Below, in pieces: positions 11,214-22,947 of a stretch of 64,000 nt of DNA; within the stretch, counting starts at the first letter, position 1; every line of letters begins with the position of its first letter. Origin of the DNA: Isoetes taiwanensis (Eukaryota > Streptophyta > Lycopodiopsida > Isoetales > Isoetaceae); assembly GCA_021234155.1 (NCBI GenBank), contig JAJEKV010000002.1, positions 36,995,107 to 37,059,106 on the forward strand, given 5' to 3'. The position numbers and the translations under genes are program-made. The notes beneath the pieces were generated by a model. That model did no database searches. It was not told the DNA's origin and saw only the letters and a list, made by a program, of their open reading frames with translations.

Positions 11214-13334
11214 TGCATCTGCAAGGTCAAACAATAAACAATGTTTCTTGCATAACTTTCCTGTACATATCTGTCACCTCTGAAGTTGCAGTAGACAGTA
11301 TGAATCCTAAATCAGCAATTATTGATATGCCACTTTTGTTAACCATGACACTTCGAATCCTGAATCAATATGCCACATTAATTAACCATGGCCTTAGAAG
11401 ACGTGAGAAGGCGGAACAAAATATGTATGTGTGGCAAAATGCAGACCCAAATCATAAGAAGAGAGGAGAGAGCTACTATTGTAAACATCCATATTCCATT
11501 AGGATTACCTCTAGGCATGTAATTGGAAATCATGGCACTGCAACTGCATGAGAGAGCAACCAATGAAAGCATTTAAATTCTACTCAATAAAAATATAACT
11601 AAAGTGTAACACATTTGCCACAAATTCAAGCCTTCTATAACTTCCCATCCAGCAAGAATACTTCACAAATTAAAAGAGCACTGAGTTTTGAAAGTATAGG
11701 ATTACTAAAAACTCGGGATTCATAAAGGCGTCATGTTAGATTATGTTAGCAAAGCTTGGATAAAATATTTCTTGCCCAAACTGCAGCCTGCAAATCAGTC
11801 TTAGAAAGTTCAGCTTGTGAGGGCTAGAATGAGCAGATCGTTACAGAGTGAATAAATGCAAATTGGCAATGGCGTACATGTTCCCATAGAAAATATAGAA
11901 AACACATAGCATTACCTGGACAAAAGTAGCCATGGTGTCCTCCTTGATAAATGGGTTGTCAAGCACTACAAAGTGCGTTTTAAGTGCCAAACTATAAACT
12001 AAACCAAACTGGCTCAGCTGTCAAAGAAAATATCTACCACACAGCTAATTAGAAAATGGAATCACAAAAAGCTTCTACCTCGTTTGCAACACCCAGAACA
12101 TGTGAATAGGACAACGTCGTGCTGTGAAAAAAAATTTGTTCCTTCTGCATCCTCTTGTAAGTTTAATGTTGCTTCAATCTTACCTCTGACAGCTGCTGAC
12201 ACAGAAATAACAATAGCACAAAGACATTAACCAACCATATAAGATCAGTGACATTGAAGATGTGGCCTTGCAAGCAACTTCATATGCTGCATGCTTGTAT
12301 AAGTTAGATTTAGGCTGCATACAGGGGCCAAAAAAATATTAAATGTGCATACATGTTGAAAAGCAAAACTATATTCTTCCTTATGGCATTTATTGCTAGG
12401 ATTTCTATCGAATCAAATGTCCTATTGTTTAGAGCAGTATTAGCTGCAAACAGAGCCAAAAAAATCTAAAAAGATACTATTACATGATATCAATAAATTC
12501 TTATGTTGAGAAGCATGTTCATTCTCCTATACAACATAATAGAATAGAAAGAAAATCACCTATTCATTGAGCTTCTGAGGCCAAGATCCTTGTCCAATAA
12601 GTGTTTGTATGCAATGGCACTTATACAGGAAAAATCAGAGAAACAACAACAAAAAGCTTTTTCAAGCGAGAACATAAGCTGCATATGACTGAAAAAGATA
12701 AAACGGGAAGATTCAAAGAAAGCAAAATACCTGTTCATATGGAGTTGGATGCCGATATCATTGTCCAATCAATATTCCTATGAAATAGCACACATGCAGG
12801 AAACAATCAGAAGAAACAACAATGATAAACTCTTCGGAATATAGAGGCAACCATCTCACATCAGTGTCTTCTAACGGCTTCCAGCAGGTCTCCCAATGGC
12901 CTCTGTCCATTGATGCGGTCGCAAGCATGGTGCATACCCAATTGCCATGACCATCTTCGCCATTTGCAGAAACTAAAGCCCTAATCCGACCTCCAAATCT
13001 GATCATGGCCAAGCGGATGCATACATGCATCGACTCAGCATAAAAACTTCCTAAATACAGCCAACAACACACACGATCTCATTTTCTCCATAGAAATCTT
13101 CTTCCCAATTTTTGGAAAGGGGAAAAATAACCAAGAAAAATGTCTTTCGATTTTTGATAGCCGGAATTTTTTACCGGCTACCAAGACCCACAAAATCATA
13201 GGAAATCGAGTTATAAAAAATTCCAAAAAAGTTTTTGGTCAAACCTGAAATTTTCAAATTAACAAGATTGATACCTGGGCTTGTCCCGTTCAGATAGTCC
13301 AAGGCTCTATGCTGCCATTACCAAACAATGGAGG

Positions 13335-15355
13335 AAAAAAAAAAAAAAACCCGGCCTAGACTAGTAATCACTAGCCTAAACATCTGCCTTGGTCAATACC
13401 TTGGCAGTATTATCATCCTATGCCTAAGTAGAGCATACTTACCATAGTATCTAGTACCTTACACAAAGAATTTCTCAATTTCATACTTTTTAATAAGGGA
13501 AAACCCTGTCTACATCTAGCTGGACTTAAATAATCCGTATTGGACCTATATATAATCATATCATTTCCTATAAATTGTAAAAGATCATGGACATGTTAAA
13601 TCTATGTCATTATATAGTATCATTATAGCCACAATTTTTTACTAAAAACAATGTATCATAAAAGTATGAGTATATCTCTGATATTGTATTAAAAGATTCT
13701 AAGTACATTTTAGATCTCATGTTTAAACTTAACTATCTTCATGATAGAAACATGTAAAAACTGTAAGAAGTATATATCTGTTATAATATAATATCCGATC
13801 ACATATTATTGTGAAATGTCTAAAGTAGAGATTAAATCTAGTGCATATACACTATCTGATCCTTTAGATCCTTTCATCCGAGATAAAAACACCTTTAGTA
13901 TTGTATATTAAATGTAGAAATATAGAGTATATAGATAAAGGAAGTAGATCCCAACCAAACGATCTGGTATATTCCTTCAGGAAGACAACTACTGTAAAAT
14001 CCAAACCATTGTTTTTGAGTGATACATAAGCCTGTATTGCTGCATCTGCTTCAAGTAATCCGCACCATCCTAATGTCCGGTTCCAACATAAAAAGCAAGA
14101 GAGACAATAAGAAGAAAATCCCGTACCTGCAGCCAACCAGTACTCCTTTAGCATATTAATGGTAACGAGGTAAGGGCCAGAAGGTACATAGGGATTTTCA
14201 GTTTATGACTGATCACCTATTGTACCTCCTGCCCTTTCTGTTAGAACTAAACAAAAGGAGGTTTAAATATTTAAGCACATCTGCAGAATAATCATTATAA
14301 ATTGACACATATTCCATCTGTAAACATTCTTAGCAAGTAGCCCTGTTTATGTAAAGATAAAAAACCTTTTAAGAATCAATAAACATTTATGTATTGTTCC
14401 AGATCAGAAGAAATTAAATTTATCTAAAGTAGGTCCAGTATTCTTCCATTGTAAATGGAATATTATGTATTGTCACATGTATCAGTATTTATAAATCAGC
14501 ATAAAGAGCATGTCTGCAGAAAAACTCTGTTTTCAGAAAAGGAGTTTTACATAAAAATGCCTTGTATTTAGGATCAGAATGTGAACATTAGTGTCACTAT
14601 TTATACTACAACTACCTTGCTGCATGCGTAATAGCTTTTTCAATATATTATGTAAACTGGGAGATCTAAAGATAGTATCAAATCAGTCTACAATATATGC
14701 AAGAACCTGGTATTCGTCCGGTTCCATGTCATCGCCCTGAGTATTCTTTACATTATCAGCACTATGATAGGCCTCCTGGCGCCGTCCTCCAAAAGCTTTG
14801 AAAGCCCGTTGATTATTTTGTCTATCATCTCTGTTATTGAAGCTCCGCTTCTGATTGAAGCCGCCTCTAGCCGTTCTAGAGTCCATAGAATGCACCGATT
14901 TGTAGCTATCAAGCTCTTCTTGCAGTATTGCTAGGTTTAGCGCTTCTATAGCCTCTTCTTCAGACTTCCGTCTGAGTCATAGCCCATGGTAAAGAAATTC
15001 GGACCAGTCCCTAAATGGGTATCTACCTCCGATCTTACCAGCCTGCCATGGTCTTACAAGATCTTTCACATATGGAAAAAGACTAAGGGCTATTTTTGTC
15101 ATAAATTCTATCGGTCTTAAAGTGTCAGATCATAGATTAATTCTTTAAAGGATATCTAGGGTGTATATCATATTCCTACAAGTCCAATCAGCGACTATGT
15201 CTTATTAACATTGCCTTAGATTTCCTAAGGTCATAGTTCAAAATATCTTTAGACATGTGTATCCTCACATCAAATATTAGACCAACTCTAACTTAGTGTG
15301 ATCTCTAGTAGCCACATTGTATATTATCACACATTTAGAGTAATAATAAAAAAAA
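13335..15355 (-). repeat. 3' direct repeat of the RT element
   Basis: This copy is about 99% identical by eye to 26799-28829 (roughly 17 substitutions and a few small indels over 2 kb). Its small ORF is broken by a 13-base deletion at about 14966, leaving a 70-codon remnant at 14683-14895. A second frame of 96 codons (13864-14154) is conserved in both repeats. It starts with a 14-A run and ends with an A-run. Confidence 0.85.
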
Positions 15356-15522
15356 CCCTACCACCTACCGTGGAATAAGGGCATAACACCGTAGATTAAA
15401 TATACTGTGAGCATGGGATAGGCTAACCCCCACAAACACAGTAGGGGTTATGCCTTATCCCATATGAGCCAAATAAGTAAACAGATCATATGTATAAAAG
15501 AAATTAAAGTATAATACCTGAA
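15356..15522 (-). other. Hairpin-rich 3' tail of the RT element
   Basis: Between the RT stop codon and the 3' repeat lie mutually complementary blocks: gggataggctaacccc (15415-15430) pairs with ggggttatgccttatccc (15444-15461), with a short loop. A third block (ggaataagggcataacacc, 15372-15390) can compete for the same partner. Structured 3' ends are used by many target-primed elements for RT recognition; that role here is inference. Confidence 0.55.
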
Positions 15523-15861
15523 TTAGTAAGGATTCAGGAATATAAGCAAATCTTTGCTGTCATATTGCAACCCTGGGAAATTATTGCTTTGCACATATTT
15601 ATAAACTCTTCTATTCAGCCCTTTCTCGTCAAAGCCGTTGTTTTGGAAGCAGATAATCAACTGTTTTATCTCCTTAGCAGCCGCTCTTGGACAGGAGTTG
15701 ACATACATATATGGCAGTATCTGTGATATGATTACATTTCTTGCTTGATAATATGGTCTGCAGCTGTTAGCATGTATAAATTTGAGGACCTTGAACGGTA
15801 AAATGTCCCTTTTGTCATATTTAGTAATCTGGAACACCCCATTGGCCCTGCTCATAATTTC
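15523..15861 (-). CDS. RT element: C-terminal RT segment, cut off by LINE insertion
   Basis: This frame continues the RT protein interrupted at 22948-22965. Both pieces contain the same 18-base LINE target duplication (ggccctgctcataatttc), translated EIMSRA in the same frame. The segment holds a conserved-looking FQITKYDKRD block, followed by an alpha-helical tail with SQILPY and a GF motif, and ends at a natural stop. In the wider RT family this region follows the palm and corresponds to a LYDKRDDF-type motif. Because of the LINE it can no longer be translated with the rest of the RT. Confidence 0.75.
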   Translation of the reverse strand, partial: EIMSRANGVFQITKYDKRDILPFKVLKFIHANSCRPYYQARNVIISQILPYMYVNSCPRAAAKEIKQLIICFQNNGFDEKGLNRRVYKYVQSNNFPGLQYDSKDLLIFLNPY

Positions 15862-16077
15862 TTTTTTTTTTTTAATTGAAGGCTTAAGTATGTATTAAGA
15901 GTGTATGATAAAGTACATAGTTCAAAAAAAGCTATATGATGCTTTTTTGAAAAAGGAAGACCTTTGGGAAAGGGTAGGTCGAAAACCCTGATAAAGTTTA
16001 AACTAACCAAAAGACATAAGCATAATCATAAGTATCTGGTAGTTTCAAGCAGTTAGATAATTCTGGAGAGGCAGTGG

Positions 16078-16425
16078 TCAATGTTCGCCCGAGTACCTCC
16101 TTTTCTTTGGCTCCCTTTTGGAATGGTCTTTCCTTCCCATGCCCTTGTTGGCGACGATGAACAAGCAGTAAGGGCATTTGCATAAATGGGCCTTCCCCGG
16201 ATTGAATCTGTCCTTTTTATCCTTGGCAGTACACAGAATGTACCTTTTTTCATCCAAGTAGGCAGTGCAAGCACAGTTGCATTGACAATTATCCCCATGC
16301 TCGTTTGGTATTTCCACCCCGAACTGTGTTAGCCATTGCGCATTCGCATGGAGATTCATCCTTCTCCACCTCAATCTTTTGAACATGATCAGAGTGTTTC
16401 CTGCACACAAAGACAAAATTAACAT
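16078..16425 (-). CDS. LINE 3' Cys/His-rich small ORF
   Basis: The 115-codon frame starts just after the RT stop of the LINE and before its poly(A). It contains a Cys cluster (CQCNCACTAYL) and a second cluster (CKCPYC) followed by a very basic C-terminus (KREPKKRR). Plant L1 elements normally end after zf-RVT or RNase H, so a separate Cys-rich frame here is unusual. It may be a nucleic-acid-binding third ORF, or a frameshifted extension of the RT protein. Confidence 0.45.
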   Translation of the reverse strand: MLILSLCAGNTLIMFKRLRWRRMNLHANAQWLTQFGVEIPNEHGDNCQCNCACTAYLDEKRYILCTAKDKKDRFNPGKAHLCKCPYCLFIVANKGMGRKDHSKREPKKRRYSGEH

Positions 16426-16444
16426 TAGATAAAGGGAAAAGGAC

Positions 16445-18349
16445 TTAATTCTGATTCCCGAAGATTTCCAAGACCCAATTTATATCATATTGGGCTTGCT
16501 TAATAATGGCATTGGGCCAGATAATTTCTTCCTTAAAGATCAGGGTATTCCTTCCTTTCCACATTCTCCAAAGAAGAATGTATCTCCTCCATTCCACTGG
16601 GTTCTCAGGGAAGAAAATTTCATCAATTTGCATATTGGCCAATCCAGGAATGTTCAACCCAGTTTCTGCCAGCTCCAAAGTCCATTCTGCCCATAAGCAG
16701 TTTTTAAATAGGTGTTCTTCATCTTCCTGATCCTGCATACACCTAACACATATATTAGAATCAGACATATTTAGCCTCCATCTTTTTCTGTTTGTGGCTA
16801 AAGCTTTATGCCATAGCTGCCACATAAAGGCCTTGATCTTTGGATGGATTGGACTCTTCCACATGAATCTCAGGTTCCTGGAAGCTCTATCTGGATCAAT
16901 ATTCCATTTTATGTGGATAGAATTCTCGTGACCTCTATTGAGGTACCTGTAAGCTAAGTTTACTCTATATCCACAGAATTCATTGATGTGCCAAAGAACA
17001 TCTGTGTCATGCCAAACTCCAATTGCCAATCTTTGGGTGATACTGTTAAAAAGCTGCCTTGAATCATCTCCTAAATTTGCAATGCTGGATTCCTGATAAA
17101 CAAAATTATCAGTAATGTCCCTTATATAAATAATTCCCTTATTGGTCCATTGCTTGGCTAGAGTAGGAAAATTAGTAGCCAGACAGGTATTAGGGTCATC
17201 CAGAATGAGAGAGGGACTCCAGAAAATTGGTTGATCTTGAGAAAGACCTTCCTTCCATGTATACATACCCTTTACCTTTTGCCATGCCCTGATCCACTTT
17301 TTGATAATCAAAGGCACTGTAGTGGGAATGGTAAAGTCGAAGTAAATGTTGTGGGGCAGCTGCATTTTGAGGTTCCTCCAGCCAAAGGGGTGGCATTTAC
17401 TGACATAATGGGAGATAAGAATGCTCACAGGGTGATTGATTTGGTTATTACAGGCTCTGTAGAAGTACTTAGCAGCCAAAGCAGTAGCTTGCTTTTCAAT
17501 ATTAATAACTCCCAAACCTCCCAACGTTTTGTGCTTGCAACATTCTTCCATAGAGATGGGAATCCAAAGACCTCCCCGCTTGACCCTCCCCGCAATAAAT
17601 CTACCAATAATACCTTGCATTTTGGTCAGAACCTTCTTAGGGGCCACCATAATGGAGGATTGATAAACCTGAGAGGAGGAGATGACCGAATTTGCCAAAA
17701 TGGCTCTCCCATTTTTAGAAAGGAATTTAGAATTAAGGGAGTCTACTTTTCTATAGAATTTGTCAATCAAGTCATCCCAAAGTTCACAAGCATTAGCTCT
17801 AATAGCATATGGGATTCCTAAAATTTTAGTTTTAGTGGTGGGAGAGAGATACATACAACCCAAGTTTGTAGCTGCTTGCTCACCCTCATCTTGATGCCTT
17901 GATATAAGCTTGGTCTTGGCAGGGTTGATTTTGCATCCCGAGCACTTGCCAAAATCTTCTAAAATAGTTTGAGTGTTCTGAATGGAGTGAGCTTCCAAAT
18001 GAAGAAAGAGAAAAGTGTCATCTGCAAAGCGAACATTTAAGATTTCTCCTGCCTCCTGGGAGGGTAGACTAAGACCTTTAATTAGATGTAAATCTTTGGC
18101 TCTCTTGAGATGGCTATTCAGACCTTCCATTACAATCAGGAAGAGGAAGGGTGCAAGGGGGCAGCCTTGCTTAACTCCCCTTTTAATATCGAAGAAAGGG
18201 CTACATTCCCCATTTATGAGAACAGCAGATCTAGAATTGCTAAGAATGGCTTGGAAGACAGAAATAACATTATCAGAGAAACCCATCTTTTTGCAACACC
18301 AGCAAAGGAAAGCCCAACTCACAGTGTCAAAGGCCTTTGTAATATCCAA
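16445..18349 (-). pseudogene. LINE ORF2: reverse transcriptase and zf-RVT
   Basis: Frame of 634 codons with RT motifs DITKAFDTVSW (palm Asp), GVKQGCPLAPFLF and RFADDTFLF (catalytic FADD), thumb region, then the zf-RVT block around residues 480-560 (FMWKSPIHPKIKAFMW and a CVRC...EDEEHLF pattern). It has no ATG at the start, opening in the middle of the fingers/palm because the upstream part is frameshifted. The enzyme would prime reverse transcription at a nicked target in the nucleus. Key catalytic residues are present, but the link to the endonuclease is broken. Confidence 0.85.
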
Positions 18350-18812
18350 TTTGAGGAGGCCAATTGACTGATTGGAGTCTTTGGCCCAAGAGATTCCTAA
18401 AGAAGCAGCTGCAACATTATCTAGAATATACCGCCTCTCAAGTAGGCACTTTGTGTGTTGTTGATAACTTGTTCAAGGATGGGCTTGAGCCTAGCAAAGA
18501 ATGGTACACCGCAATTAACTTATAGACCACATTGATTAGGGAGATAGGTCTCAGAGTCAAAAAAAAGTAGCCGGGAGTTCAATCTTTGGGATGAGGGCAA
18601 TCGACTTGTGTTGATCCCCAAATCCGACTTCTTAGTCATCAAAAACTCATTAGCCGGGATACTATATCCATACCTAGAATATCCCATGATTTCTTGAAGA
18701 ATTCAGTGGGAGACCATCGGGGCACGAGTTTTACCATTTTCCATACCACTCAAGAACCTTTAACATTTCCTCATAACTAAAAGGCACGGAAAGTCCGTCA
18801 TTCATCGGATCA
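18350..18812 (-). pseudogene. LINE ORF2: RT fingers region, frameshifted
   Basis: The stretch between the endonuclease and RT frames holds RT N-terminal coding in alternating frames (for example a YEEMLKVLEWYGKW segment near 18731-18780 in another frame). At least two indels are needed to explain the order, so the LINE is decayed here. Confidence 0.6.
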
Positions 18813-20110
18813 TTAACTTTTTTCTTGAATACACACAAAATTTTCAATATCTTCCCTTCTAATATTTTCCTCAGTCCCCATAATCCTGGAGAAGTGAGTT
18901 CTGGCAGCATCCTTGAGCTGCATATCATTGTCAATGCTATTGCCTTCCCAAAGGATACTGTAGATGTGGTTTCTCTTAATCCTTCCCTTAGCTTTGATGA
19001 AGAAATATTTCGAGTTGCTTCTCTCATCTTCTTTGAGCTCCTTTACCTTTGCTTTAATTTTCCAGCCTCTGGCAATTCTGATCTCTTCTCTCTCTATCTG
19101 AATTTTGATCTCATCTTTGTGCTGATCCTGGGCTAAGTCCAACTGGGATCTCAAATCCTGTAAATGAGCAGTGTTACTTCTATGAACTTCCTTTCCCCAA
19201 ACCTTGAGCCAATTCTTGATCCTTTTGGAAACCCTCACCCACCAATCCATCCAGCCTGTGTTACCATTAGGCTTTCTCTCTTGAGAAACAACCTGTTGCA
19301 GATTAGGCATGAAGTCATCAAGCTCAAGTAGATTAGTATTGAGTTTGAAAAAAGAATTTCTTTTTCTTTGAGCAGTGTTACCACATATGCTAATGAGCTG
19401 AGGAAAATGATCAGAAATAGTATAGTTGGTCAAATTGGTGACCCTAGTACTATTGTTCCAGAGGGCCTCACTGAGGTTATCATGAAGGCAGCAGACAGGC
19501 TGATCCCTATGGTCACTCCAACTGTAAGAGTGGGGGGTGACTCTGGTTAGGGAGAGATGATGAGAGTGAAGAAGAGAATTCCAGCTGGCAAATTCGTTAT
19601 CAGTCAGGGGCCTAAAATTGGCACTTCTCATATATCTATGGGTGACCATGTTAAAATCTCCTGCTAGAATACACTCATCATAAGGAATCCTCTCAAGACT
19701 CCTATTGATGACTTCCCAGAGGTTGACTCTTTCTGGGGGCTGATGATAAGCATAAACATTGATAAAAGCAATCCTCTTGTCACCAACCATCCCATGAATG
19801 ATTTGCCACCTTCTACTGTTATCATTTACCATCTGAGTGTCAGCAAAGTTAAGCCTGTTGCTCCAAGCTATAGTAATTCCTGCAGAAGTGTTGTTAGCTT
19901 TGAGAGACTAATGCTGAAAGTCAACAGGAAGAACATCTTTAATAATGGAATTAATGTTGTCATCATAAATCTTGTGCTCTTGAAAAAAAAAGAAAATCCA
20001 GATTCATGGAAGAGAGGCAAACCTTCAATCTACCTCTTTTGATATTTGAATTGATGCCTTGGATATTCCAAGTTATGCCTTTAAGACTTGTATCCATTGG
20101 AGGGGGGGAG
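18813..20110 (-). pseudogene. LINE ORF2: AP-like endonuclease (EEP) domain
   Basis: The main frame is 339 codons (18813-19832) and extends upstream in broken frames to about 20110, where a TWNIQGINS start-of-EEP motif is visible. Motifs FINVYAYHQ, ILAGDFNMV, SYSWSDHR and ISDHFP follow the order of apurinic-type endonucleases of LINEs, which nick the target DNA. The domain is followed by the coiled linker (KIKAKVKELKEDERSNSKYFF) seen in plant L1 elements. Frameshifts at about 19835-20080 disable the N-terminus. Confidence 0.75.
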
Positions 20111-20307
20111 GATCTTTCTTGGTGATCTTCTTGGAGGTCCCAAAGAGTAATCTTTGAAATTTTTCTTACCTCTTTTCCTTCTGTTGTTGATTGTAGACCA
20201 GGTCAAGTCTTCCAGGGTGGAAGTCTTGCTATTGACTCGGAATTCAAAGTCATCCTCTTCTGAGTCATCCTTCCTGGTATCCTCATATTTGCCAAATTTA
20301 TCAAAAT

Positions 20308-21312
20308 CTAGGGTTGAGATACCAAGATCCATAGAGTCATATTAATAGGGTCGACTCTAATCACCACTTTTGAGGGGAATTGGAAGAACATACCTTTATC
20401 TGGAATATACTTATCTTGAGAATCAATGATATTGTATTCAGCCTTGTCTTCCTTTATAACCCTTGTGCTGGTGTTACAGACAGTTTTGCTAACACAATTG
20501 TCTTCCAATTTCTTAACCTTGGGCACCCAAACTTGCTTGGCCTGATAGGTTTCATCCTGCTTGTGATGTGCCTCCTCCTGCTTCTGGATCTTAGCCTCCT
20601 TATGATGCTCTCTAGGGTGAGAACTCTTAGCCAGAGGCATTTTGGAATAGGAAATTTTCAGCCCAAGGAGCCCCCTTTTAGGAATTTTACAGGGGATACA
20701 GTCTTCCCAATTAGAATAAATTTTCTTTTGAATACAGACAGAGGGGAAACTGGTTTGGGGGATGGAGACATGAATGATTTCTCCAAGGCTGCTGGCTATA
20801 GCACTAAGATGAGAGATGGTCCAACAGCCCATAGGGAGATTCAGACAAGAAATCCAGGTAGTGGTGGCTATCGTGGAGAAGTCTCCTGGAATGAATAGAG
20901 GATCCCATTTCATAATATAAACTGGAGAACCCGAGATGAGGGTGATTTTCCTGGTAAGAATCATGGAAACACTCTTCTCTTCTCTACAGATGATCTGATA
21001 GGTCTTACTGTCCAGTTTAAGGATAGATAATATTGGGACTAACAGAGTTTTGGTAATCCAATATTTAACAGTGCTAATGGAAGGACAGCTTTGAGGGAAG
21101 TGGATAAGGATTCCATGATTTATATATTTGGTATTGGCTGTATTATCCACAATATTACCCAGGTCCAGAATATCCTCTTTTCCTTTAAGATCTTCTTTTC
21201 CAGCAGAGTCATTAGCATCATTTACAGAATTTAAAGAATTGAGTAAAGCATTCTTATAAGAGATACCATTGATTTTGTCGTATTTTCCCATAATTGGTAC
21301 TGAAGACTTCAA
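20308..21312 (-). CDS. LINE ORF1 with DUF4283-like domain
   Basis: The 334-codon frame has the DUF4283-type signature of plant L1 ORF1 proteins: a WDPLFIPGDF block, ISCLNLPMGCW, and IASSLGEIIHV. DUF4283 is an RNA-binding-like domain that packages the LINE RNA. The tail is Lys/Glu-rich. A further 83-codon frame (20081-20332) overlaps its 3' end in another frame and probably continues it after an indel. Confidence 0.7.
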   Translation of the reverse strand: MKSSVPIMGKYDKINGISYKNALLNSLNSVNDANDSAGKEDLKGKEDILDLGNIVDNTANTKYINHGILIHFPQSCPSISTVKYWITKTLLVPILSILKLDSKTYQIICREEKSVSMILTRKITLISGSPVYIMKWDPLFIPGDFSTIATTTWISCLNLPMGCWTISHLSAIASSLGEIIHVSIPQTSFPSVCIQKKIYSNWEDCIPCKIPKRGLLGLKISYSKMPLAKSSHPREHHKEAKIQKQEEAHHKQDETYQAKQVWVPKVKKLEDNCVSKTVCNTSTRVIKEDKAEYNIIDSQDKYIPDKGMFFQFPSKVVIRVDPINMTLWILVSQP

Positions 21313-21438
21313 AGTTTGCTTGGAATTGGAGACCTTTGTCTTGTTTTTGTCCGAGTTTACGCTCCTTTATCTTTGGTACGCTTTGGCATTCACAATTTCT
21401 TGTGATCCGTTTGATGGAAGTAACCATTCTTCGACAAT

Positions 21439-22143
21439 CTATCTCATTTGGTGGGAACTTTGAGCGAGGAGTTGGTAAGTTTTATAGTCCATTTCAACTT
21501 CCTTTAAAAGAGTATCAGGGCCGAAAGAGGGAAGCCTTTTCTTGAATCCTTTTCGGAAATATTCAATTACATGGTCATCTGCTTCCTCCCAACTTTTCAC
21601 CAGGCGAAAAGAAGCTTTGGATTTCCACCCAAGGTCCTCGAGTTCTTCAACCAGTCCTTTTGCAGCCCGAAGCATCTCTGTCATGGATCTCCTAAAAATC
21701 TGGTTTTTCAGGCTGCAGCAATCTTCTTTTGAGTGCCCTGTTTTGACTCTTATGAGTTGATAAAGAAGGTTGTCCATCTCCTGAATCTTTTGGAGCATTT
21801 GCCATGCCAGGTCCCGATCATTGGCTTTGCCTTCCTTATACTGGTTTTCCAATCTCTGCATTTCAAGCTTGCATACCAAGACTTGACCCTCCTTCTGCAC
21901 ACCCATGCAATCTGCTGCTGATTCTTGCTGTTCCCTGATAATGTCGAAGGCAGCTTTGAGCTCCTTCATTTTTATCCACGATTGGTCCTTCTTGCCCTCG
22001 AGGACAAAGATTTGGTCCCAACTCTGGATGATCAAAATTGGGTCCGTATCTTTGTATACATACGGGATCCTTGTTTGGGAGGATCCTTCCATAGCCGGTT
22101 TGCTTGTCGAAGCCTTAGTTCTCATGGTGGCACAGAGATTCAA
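21439..22143 (-). CDS. LINE 5' ORF, helical, probable ORF1 N-terminal part
   Basis: The frame has 234 codons, is rich in Glu, Lys, Gln and Leu, and is probably a coiled coil (for example KLEMQRLENQYKEGKAND). It begins at an ATG about 800 bases after the 5' end of the LINE, leaving a G/A-rich leader at 22144-22947. It could be a separate first ORF or the N-terminal half of ORF1 separated by an indel near 21313-21438. No known domain recognised. Confidence 0.5.
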   Translation of the reverse strand: MNLCATMRTKASTSKPAMEGSSQTRIPYVYKDTDPILIIQSWDQIFVLEGKKDQSWIKMKELKAAFDIIREQQESAADCMGVQKEGQVLVCKLEMQRLENQYKEGKANDRDLAWQMLQKIQEMDNLLYQLIRVKTGHSKEDCCSLKNQIFRRSMTEMLRAAKGLVEELEDLGWKSKASFRLVKSWEEADDHVIEYFRKGFKKRLPSFGPDTLLKEVEMDYKTYQLLAQSSHQMR

Positions 22144-22947
22144 GGGAAAACGGAACAGAGAAAGAAGAGAATAAGAGTAAAGGGGAACAGAAAAGAGGGG
22201 AAGGAATAGGAAAGGGTCGAAAGATCCGAAAAAAAGGAAAAGGACAATGAAAAGGGGAGAAAAAATGATTGGAAAGAGAGGGGGGAAAGCTGCCTGGATA
22301 ATGAAAGGGGGCTGCTCGTACCCTGAAAGACCTGCAGGATCTAGTTAGGGGTAGAGGGTCCCATCCATTATCAAAGAAGCATCAATTCCAAGAAATGGGA
22401 AAAAAGAGTACGGGGATAAACAAGAAGAAAAAAAAGAAAAAGGGGGGAACCAAAAGCACAGGAAATCAAGAACAGAGAGAACTAATTTGCCACCCCGAAC
22501 CTCCACACCACAATTCCAAGGTCATCGAAAAGTTCTGCAGGCTGGAGATCAACGAAATCTGCCCAGTAATAGAGAGGATCAATCCCGAATTCTGTGGGAA
22601 CCCCTAGGAGAAAGAGATTCCTTTCAAAGCTGTTAGGCTATGAATTATGAGCAGAAACCCTGAGAGAGCCAACTCTGTCGAAACAAAGGATGCAAAGAAA
22701 AAACTTTTCGAAGAGGTAAAAATCAGCTCTACCAAAACCTATTCTAGACTGATTGCTAACAGCTAAACTGATCAGATCTTCAATTGCTTGAAGGGTGCTC
22801 TCATGGCCTTGGGGGGGATAACAAAACCCAGCCCTTGGAGAACAGCTTCGAGCAAAGCCTCATCCATCAGGGCTGGGAGATGCACGGTTCCCGAGGCGCA
22901 GTGGGAGAGCGCTCATACCCGTTTCCTGTTATTCGACCCTTGTCTTC
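22144..22947 (-). promoter_or_regulatory. LINE 5' untranslated region
   Basis: About 800 bases between the target duplication and the first ORF. It has purine-rich runs (aagaagaaaaaaaagaaa and similar on the + strand) and no coding signature. LINEs carry an internal promoter in this position; that is inferred from family knowledge. Confidence 0.5.

Larger units (their letters stand above)
8569..13334. other. CACTA interior without a recognised gene
   Basis: The stretch is AT-rich with only short frames. A minus-strand frame at 12758-13072 (about 104 codons) has a plausible N-terminal sequence with many charged and Trp residues, but no family I recognise. Next to it, at 12560-12790, two short exon-like segments (LDKDLGLRSSMNR and a diverged LDNDIGIQLHMNR), each ending in an AG|GT donor-like site, look like an exon duplication. 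These may be remnants of a captured gene. Confidence 0.35.
15862..22947 (-). mobile_element. Full-length plant L1-type LINE, 7.1 kb
   Basis: The element is flanked by an 18-bp target duplication (15844-15861 and 22948-22965) and ends in a 12-base poly(T) at 15862-15873, the poly(A) tail in element sense. Its coding order on the minus strand is a coiled-coil-like leader ORF, a DUF4283-like ORF1, an exo-endonuclease-phosphatase domain, RT, and a zf-RVT domain. Several frame breaks (about 18350-18810, 19830-20080 and 21313-21438) mean it is not active as read, although the duplication is perfect. It sits inside the RT element and is therefore the youngest layer of the nest. Confidence 0.9.
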
